Source: Endomychus coccineus
Taxonomy: Eukaryota > Arthropoda > Insecta > Coleoptera > Endomychidae
Assembly: GCA_958510875.1 (NCBI GenBank)
Contig: OY294068.1
Coordinates: 197,680,315-197,744,314 of the forward strand
Reading direction: 5' to 3'
DNA: 64,000 nucleotides
The notes beneath the pieces were generated by a model. It had not been told where the DNA came from, made no database searches, and saw only the letters and a program-made list of their open reading frames with translations. Shown here one piece after another: positions 58,405 through 64,000 of the stretch. The position numbers and the translations under genes were made by a program. Numbering within the stretch: the stretch's first letter is position 1; the number at the start of each line of letters is the position of its first letter.

Positions 58405-58870
58405 CCGAGGCCGCCCTTCATCACCTGGTTACCCAGATCGAAGGAGCTATTAGTCTCGGACAGTGCGCCATAGGCGTTTGCCTGTATATCGTAGGGGCGT
58501 TCGACAATACCTCCTTCGAGTCCATGTTTCATGCTGCGGAGAGACACGGAATCGATCACACCTTTGGTTAGGTATATAAAGACCATGCTCTCGCACAGAC
58601 TGATAACAGCGCACCATAATGACAGCGTCGCAAGTACACACGTCACCTGAGGGTGCCCTCAGGGCGGAGTACTGTCTCCGCTCCTTTGGTGTCATCGTGG
58701 CTCGCTGGTGCCAGGTCGACGGATTCAGGCTGAACCCTGAAAACCGAAGTGGTTCCTTGCAGGAAATGGAAACTGGGGCCCCTATCAGACATTCGTCTGT
58801 TAGGAAGGTCTCTGGACATGAAAGGCTCAGTGAAGTACCTTGGAGTGCCTCGGCCTTTAACAACGTTTCT
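58405..58870 (+). pseudogene. R1-type non-LTR RT fragment
   Basis: Plus strand: HHLVTQIEGAISLGQCAIGV then YIVGAFDNTSFESMFHAAER (the catalytic-Asp block, DIxGAFDNTSF, with the first Asp replaced). After a frameshift comes a VPSGR relic of PQGG, then VIVARWCQVDGFRLNPE and LGRSLDMKGSVKYLGVP. The YADD part is deleted between the last two blocks. Confidence 0.8.
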
Positions 58871-58930
58871 TCAAAAAGACTCTCCTCCGAATATTTTCAC
58901 TACAACTCAACACACAAGACAGCTAAATGA

Positions 58931-59960
58931 TCCAGAGTTATTGACAATAACAGAATATTATGTTGCATTGCCATAGACTATTCTCTTTAATATTAAATAA
59001 TTCTCTGTACTGTTATAAAATTCGTAGAAGGTAAATTAATTAATCGTTAATGTCAAAATTTGGTTTTTACTTGAAAATCCCAAATTCTACGGATTAAATA
59101 ATAGACTACTAGGCCATTAAACGTTGAATAAGGATAATAAGCCCTCCCTCGACGTATATATTCGAAGGCCTCTGGTATACTCCAACCTCGGTAGGTTGAT
59201 ACATACCTTAATTTCTATTATAACGTACATTCATACTTTCCAGTACGCTTTTTAGCCTAATTTGCAATAAACCTCACATATAATATACGGTAGCTAAGGA
59301 ACAAAACAGAACGGAACGGAATAAAAATTAATCGAGAAACGCAATTTGTGTTATAATAAATGAAAATTCGTTTTATTCCTGCTACCATATATAATATTAT
59401 CTCTCGGAATGTGACCATCCTTTGAATGGAACGTTATTTGTTTGAAATCTCGTTCACAAATGCAATCTGTTTAAACAATTGATGAAATCTCGTTCCTAAC
59501 GTTTTGAAGGGTCGAGAACCAAAACAGTTGTTCTGAAGAACAAACTGGTGTTTGGAGAATGTGTTCCGCTTGGTAAGTTTTCATGTACAATACAGATCTT
59601 TCCGTATCTGAATGCACATTCAGGATTAGCACTTTCCAGTATTTTTTTTTAGTTCACCCTACATAGAGCTATTTACATTATCTGACTTCGCACATTATCC
59701 CGAATTTTTTATCCGTAATACGTTGTGGCTACTAATCCATATCCTTAACGCATCACGGATAGGAATTTTCGATCATTGGGGGAAATACCAACGAATAGTC
59801 TAGCAGAGCATTTTGAAAAATCCAGAAAGTATTTGAATATCCAGCTATTTGCAGGCATTCCAAAATCAATTGGGAACGTTAATGGCGGGTAATATGCATA
59901 TTCTTCGCCGAAGACAGTAGCACCAACTATTTTGTTCTCTCCATAATTAAAAACAAGGTA
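58931..59960. other. Unannotated intronic sequence
   Basis: AT-rich; no motif recognised. Confidence 0.25.
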
Positions 59961-59965
59961 GACAT

Positions 59966-60290
59966 ATCAGAAAAAAAATAGTCAACCTTATCCTTAAAAA
60001 ATACTATTTAAGTACTGAGGACCTTTCGACTACCAAGTTACCATCATCAGAGTAAACTAAATTATAAATCAAAATGTGCCTGTTCAAATACTATTTGGGG
60101 AAACAATTGGGTTACCCTCAGCTGGAGATAAATCGGAATTTAATAAATTACTTCTTCGTTTATACATTTTCATCCCTTCTAAATTACATAGATATTTATC
60201 TGTACTGTGTTTCAGAAGTGATGAAACTTTCTTGAGAAATGGTGTGACCTGTATTCAAAATATGTTTGGCTATCAACATCATTTCGATCG
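59966..60290 (-). repeat. Penelope-associated terminal repeat, copy 2
   Basis: Matches 20690-20900 (aatcaaaatgtgcctgtt, aaatactatttgggga, catttt/ttccattccttctaaatt). The minus strand reads ctgatgatggtaacttggta then gtcgaaagg, a hammerhead-like core with intact CTGATGA (60050-60044) and GAAA (60027-60024). Confidence 0.6.
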
Positions 60291-60637
60291 ATAAGCTGTA
60301 TCCAATGGACTTTTAGAACGGCATGTTTTCTACTTAGTTTTAGTGAGCTTATTAGAATTTTAAATGTTCTTCTTGAAAAAACTTGGGGCTTGTTTCAAGG
60401 GACAGGAATGCATTTTGTTATATCTGGATAGAATGAAACTGGATTCTTTAAAATAGCTCTGTATTAGTATTTCGCTCATTGCCGAATATCTGGGAAACGA
60501 GCGAATTTTATTACTGCAAATAACATTTACACGACAGCATGTATTTGTGAAAACAGAGATGACTACTTTCTTGTTCTATCTATTACAACGTGCAGTAGTT
60601 AACGTAGCAATCGGTGTATTCAATACGTTTTTTACAG

Positions 60638-60890
60638 CGTCAGTGGTGTATTTTCGACGGAATCGCCTAGTGCCGAACCTTTGACCAGCGTGGCCGACGT
60701 ACCTGAAACCAGTGGAAGTGAAGCGGACAAACCGTCGTTACCGAGAAGTCATTCGGAACGATTGTTGGCCATCAGCAAAGATTTTGTTTCGCAAGAGAAG
60801 GAACTCAGGGAGAAATATCACGAAATTATATATAACACTGCGGAAAAAGTTATGAAATTGTCCCAAAACAGTCAGCTGAAATCGTTGAAG
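60638..60890 (+). CDS. Plc21C: PLC beta exon: C-terminal domain, Ser/Pro linker and helix
   Basis: Visible residues 968-1052. A Ser/Thr/Pro-rich stretch (VFSTESPSAEPLTSV) is followed by a charged amphipathic helix (LAISKDFVSQEKELREKYHE). This matches the flexible linker and first coiled-coil helix of the distal C-terminal domain, which in PLC beta drives membrane binding, dimerisation and G-protein GAP activity. The acceptor is tttttacag; the donor gtgagt is in phase 0. Confidence 0.88.
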
Positions 60891-62006
60891 GTGAGTGCAT
60901 AGAGATCTAATCAGTTAAAATGATACACAGTTTATAAAAAAAATGAAAACCGATGTACGCTATCCCGTTTATCGTTGGGCATTTGGGAACAGCAGTTAAG
61001 CAGCGTGTATAGTTGTTTATCTAGATAGCAAAAAACTTAGCCTTTCTTGAATTTTTAACAACAATACATGATTCTATGAAATTTTCGACCCTTTAAAAAA
61101 GGGTATGTTTATTACACGATTCCCCTGAAAAACAATAGGGTTCGTTACCAAACAGCAAACGATTTTTTTCAAAATTAGAATATGATATGACCTTTCGTTT
61201 TTGATTTATCGTGTAGACAAGCATTTCGTGACGAACATCCAGACAGAGAGACAGACGGATTTTTTCTAAAGTTGGTTAAAATTCGAAGAAAAATACCATG
61301 GTGAAAGAATATTTGCTCTAGGACTTTTTTTTAACGTTTTTAGAATTAGCTTGAGTAAATGCAATATACTCTTCAGACTCCGTCAGCGATGAGTATAATA
61401 ATGCAAAAGAATCCATCAATATACTAGTTATATTATTTCTCAATATTCGATATTTTCATGACAATCCGACAACAATGGCCTTTAAAACCGAACCACGTGC
61501 TTGATGACGTGTATCGGTTTTTATCATTTTTATTGTGTAGGTATGAACTGTAGAACTAGTTTTCCATTTTTTCAATTCGAATGCTAAGCATGTAATGTTA
61601 CCTCTTCTAGAGTATTATACTGTGAGAAAAATTTCATCCTGAATGTTGTTTTGCTTTTTTTCTAAGATACTACAAAACAGTTAAGGGGGAAAAGTAACCA
61701 AAAGTTACTTTTTTGCATCTGTTAAGACATTGAGATTATTTTTTCCATTTGTGTTCACTTCTAATGGATTTTGACAGGACCGTATTTGAAATGAATGTAT
61801 GAAACGACGATTTTGAGGGAACATTTAAATTTTTTCTAGTTCTCTAACAAAAATCTACTTGAATCTTACCAATGTCAGTTTCATCGAATGGGCATCGTAA
61901 GGTTATTTTCCAAAAAAGATCCCAGAATTATATTTATCCCCATTTAACCAAACGATTCGTCATGTTGTTCATGTAACTTGACTTGATCTGTTTTTGCTCG
62001 ATTTAG
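60891..62006. other. Intron
   Basis: Nothing recognised apart from splice sites. Confidence 0.4.
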
Positions 62007-62261
62007 GATCAGTTTGAGAAAGAAAGGACAGATCTAATGCGGAAACTGCAGGCGGATCACCGGGAAGAAGTAAAAGCCCTAGCGAAAAAACATCGAAATC
62101 GTGAACAGTTCACGCGAGTCAAAAGGGAAGCATTGACGGCGGTTGTGGGAAGGGGGGTGTCTGAGAGGGAAAAGCTGGAACAATTGTTCGAGAATAAACA
62201 AGAAGAGTTGGAAAGGCAACATGAAGCAGTGAAAGAAGCTTTGAACGAAACCCGAGCTAAG
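62007..62261 (+). CDS. Plc21C: PLC beta exon: distal C-terminal coiled coil
   Basis: 85 codons (visible residues 1053-1137), phase 0 at both ends. The sequence is almost continuous charged helix (DQFEKERTDLMRKLQADH, EELERQHEAVKEALNETRAK) with heptad-like spacing. It corresponds to the elongated C-terminal coiled-coil domain of PLC beta. The open frame runs past the gtgagt donor to 62375, but that extension is intronic. Confidence 0.9.
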
Positions 62262-62962
62262 GTGAGTAGAAACTTATTGTCTTCTATTAGTTTCCTCTGT
62301 GCTATTGTTAATATTATCATTATTCAATTATGTTTTCTTGATAAAAAAGTGTTTTTTACATTTTTCAAACTGTGATGTTCGTAATAGTTTCTAAATTTAA
62401 TTGCCTGGCTGATCTAGTTTAGACAATTGCTGATAATTAAGTTGCATTCAAAATATCATGGTAGATTGATTTATTTTTAAATTTATTTATTCAGTTCTTT
62501 AGTTATTTTAGAAACTAATTGAAAAAATATCTTTCTTTTTGGAATATCCTATTATTTCAAATTTGCTGAAATAAACTTCTATGCCGATTCGTGGTAAAAT
62601 CAATTCAGTCAAAGTAGTATGTCTCGGCGGATTCACCTCTGCGCTGGTACCGTATTTAATTATTTCATCAAAAATGTTTTGGGAACAGCATTACTTTGTT
62701 ATTTGTCTCGAATAATGCTGTAAATCATTTTTTATTTGTACAAAACTTAGGTCATTATGAGGCGAAAAAAGATAAAAACAATCACCCACTCAATAAAATT
62801 TCATTGCGTCAGAGAAAAAAATCATAATATTATTTGAACATTCGTATTTTCAATGTTCTTCCTATGAAACAATAAACTTGTTATTTCATTGCGATAACTT
62901 ATCATTATTGATGTGAATCCATGAATCGATGATATGTTATAGACCACGTTTGTTCTTTATAG
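62262..62962. other. Intron
   Basis: Nothing recognised apart from splice sites. Confidence 0.4.
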
Positions 62963-63037
62963 GCCAAAGCTGCTCTGTGTAAAGAATTTGAAACCCGTTT
63001 GGCTAGAGTCGATGGCGAAACCAGTGGCGTACTGTGA
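62963..63037 (+). CDS. Plc21C: PLC beta terminal exon
   Basis: 24 codons plus TGA, starting in phase 0 after ttctttatag. The helix ends with AKAALCKEFETRLARVDGE and the protein finishes TSGVL. A hydrophobic C-terminus is usual in this family, where it can bind PDZ proteins; here Ser/Thr is not at position -2, so a class I PDZ ligand is not clear. The join is supported by phase, position and continued charged-helix composition rather than a strong motif. Confidence 0.8.
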   Translation, partial: AKAALCKEFETRLARVDGETSGVL

Positions 63038-63318
63038 ACAATCATTCTAAGCAATGGATTGAATTTTCTCTCTCTTCAGCCGGACGTGCGATTATGTATC
63101 GACGGCAGAAGACGTCCTTAGATGATGAAACTGTATATAGTAACGTACAATAATGTACTATTGTCGTTTCTCATGTAACAAATACTCTCTCGACAATCAA
63201 ATAATATGGTGACCCGACCCTTTATAAGTGGTTATTACGTCTTGTTATTAATTTATTTAGTCTGGTATCGATGTTTGTTGTTCATTGTGATAGTAGCATT
63301 TAGTGATATATAAATAAA
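63038..63318 (+). other. Probable 3' UTR with poly(A) signal
   Basis: AT-rich noncoding sequence follows the stop. The first canonical AATAAA is at 63313-63318; further copies at 63528 and 63677 could be alternative sites. No transcript evidence is available. Confidence 0.5.
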
Positions 63319-64000
63319 ATTAGATTCTAAGTGAAAACGTTAGGTTTGAAGAGCCATAGAGTCGTTGAATCGTTTGTGCCAGTTCTCTTATTTTTATTAC
63401 CTCAGATTTAGTTCGTAATGAATGTTACAAATGCCTACGTCACGTCGGTTATCAGCCTAAATAGCATTTGTTATGCAAACAAGATGGTATCGTTTTCTAT
63501 TTTAACGCATTTCCTTAGTTTTAACGGAATAAAGAGGGGCATTAATTATAACTATTTTATTTGTATGATAAACTGATTTATTATTTAGAGGTTAAATCTA
63601 GTCATTTTTATCACTCCTTCAATATTTTTCTTCGTTCTGTTTAGTGAAGCGAAAATAACTCAAAAATAACCTGAGAAATAAATGGTTTAATTTTACGGGG
63701 AAATAATGACAAATACGGTGGAAATTTGAATAAAATATTTTTAGTTTTTTCTGATTTTCTTTCTTTCTGTCATATTAGAATAAACAAATACTGATATTTA
63801 TAAAAAAATAAATCTATTTACTAGTGTTTAGTTGAATTTGTGATTTTCAGTAAGTTTTTTGGAAGAATTTTTTTTTGAGGAGGGTGCTTTGTAGAAATAT
63901 TTTAATTTCAAAAAGAAAATAAAGCGGCGGATGCTCTCTTTCAATATCTAATTTTTTTGAATTATACAAGTTTTTTACAATTATTTTAATTTGAGGTGCT
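63319..64000. other. Downstream flank
   Basis: AT-rich sequence after the likely end of the PLC beta transcript. I see no open frame or repeat I can name. Alternative AATAAA signals at 63528 and 63677 could place part of it in the 3' UTR. Confidence 0.3.

Larger units (their letters stand above)
8610..63037 (+). other. Plc21C: Phospholipase C beta gene span (Plc21C-like), 5' incomplete
   Basis: Eleven coding exons on the plus strand join in consistent phase and give 1161 residues ending in a stop at 63035-63037. Domain order is PH, EF hands, X box, acidic linker, Y box, C2 and a long C-terminal helical domain, which is specific to PLC beta. Family knowledge: the enzyme is activated by Gq alpha at the plasma membrane and hydrolyses PIP2 to IP3 and diacylglycerol. 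The linker, the C2 end ([19 protein letters not shown]) and the total length resemble PLCB1/insect Plc21C more than norpA/PLCB4, but no alignment was run. Introns range from 56 bp to 38163 bp. The start-codon exon is missing: the first visible exon begins at phase 0 inside the PH domain, and roughly 30-40 N-terminal residues are unaccounted for. Confidence 0.9.

Noticed and set aside
58450..58863. 137-codon minus-strand frame
   Set aside because: It is the antisense of the R1-type RT fragment, whose plus-strand motifs are clear.
62262..62375. Extension of the coiled-coil frame to 62375
   Set aside because: The frame runs past a consensus gtgagt donor into AT-rich sequence; the next exon joins in phase.
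1..64000. tRNA, rRNA and CRISPR loci
   Set aside because: No cloverleaf with a T-arm GGTTCRANNC box in a proper context and no regularly spaced short repeats were seen; the genome is eukaryotic.

Overview
The window is AT-rich, intron-rich animal DNA. The coding parts and the repeat content both point to an insect; a beetle or similar is a guess the sequence cannot confirm. The only host gene I can support is a plus-strand phospholipase C beta gene of the Plc21C/PLCB1 type. I rebuilt it as eleven coding exons from 8610 to 63037 with matching splice phases. They encode 1161 visible residues: most of the PH domain, EF hands, catalytic X box, acidic X/Y linker, Y box, C2 domain and a helical C-terminal domain. 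The exon or exons with the start codon (about 30-40 residues) were not found and probably lie upstream of base 1. The five catalytic-site positions of the X box are present, so the enzyme looks functional: a Gq-coupled phospholipase that cleaves PIP2 to IP3 and diacylglycerol.

Layout. 1-8609 is an intron or upstream region with decayed non-LTR retroelement pieces (RNase H at 1417-1775, a 3' end at 5384-5550, an RT piece at 7137-7331) and a 0.7-kb repeat (7513-8180). 8610-8756 is the first visible coding exon. 8757-46919 is one 38-kb intron packed with mobile elements: non-LTR reverse transcriptase remnants on both strands, a mariner tail, hAT elements of three kinds, Penelope-like GIY-YIG remnants, a Helentron remnant (37079-about 38710), satellites and foldbacks. 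46920-63037 holds the remaining ten exons. Their larger introns carry a Gypsy fragment (47480-48060), Penelope-like GIY-YIG copies, a foldback inserted in one of them (49311-50216), a second hAT copy (51081-52969) and an R1-type fragment (58405-58870). A 3' UTR with a candidate poly(A) signal at 63313 follows.

Most notable observations. (1) A type I hammerhead ribozyme fold is repeated at least five times in a Penelope-associated repeat; the copies at 23915 (+) and 27605 (-) are nearly complete. (2) A Helentron remnant carries helicase motif VI fused to an endonuclease/exonuclease/phosphatase domain, with subterminal inverted repeats; its 5' segment recurs inverted inside a foldback element with 89-bp arms and an identifiable empty site. 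(3) A hairpin with arms of about 115 bp is made from mariner transposase coding sequence. (4) Several datable insertions have target duplications (hAT 29108-30973; R1-type 21113-22494).

All comparisons were made by eye. Family names of decayed elements come from protein motifs and may be wrong at clade level.
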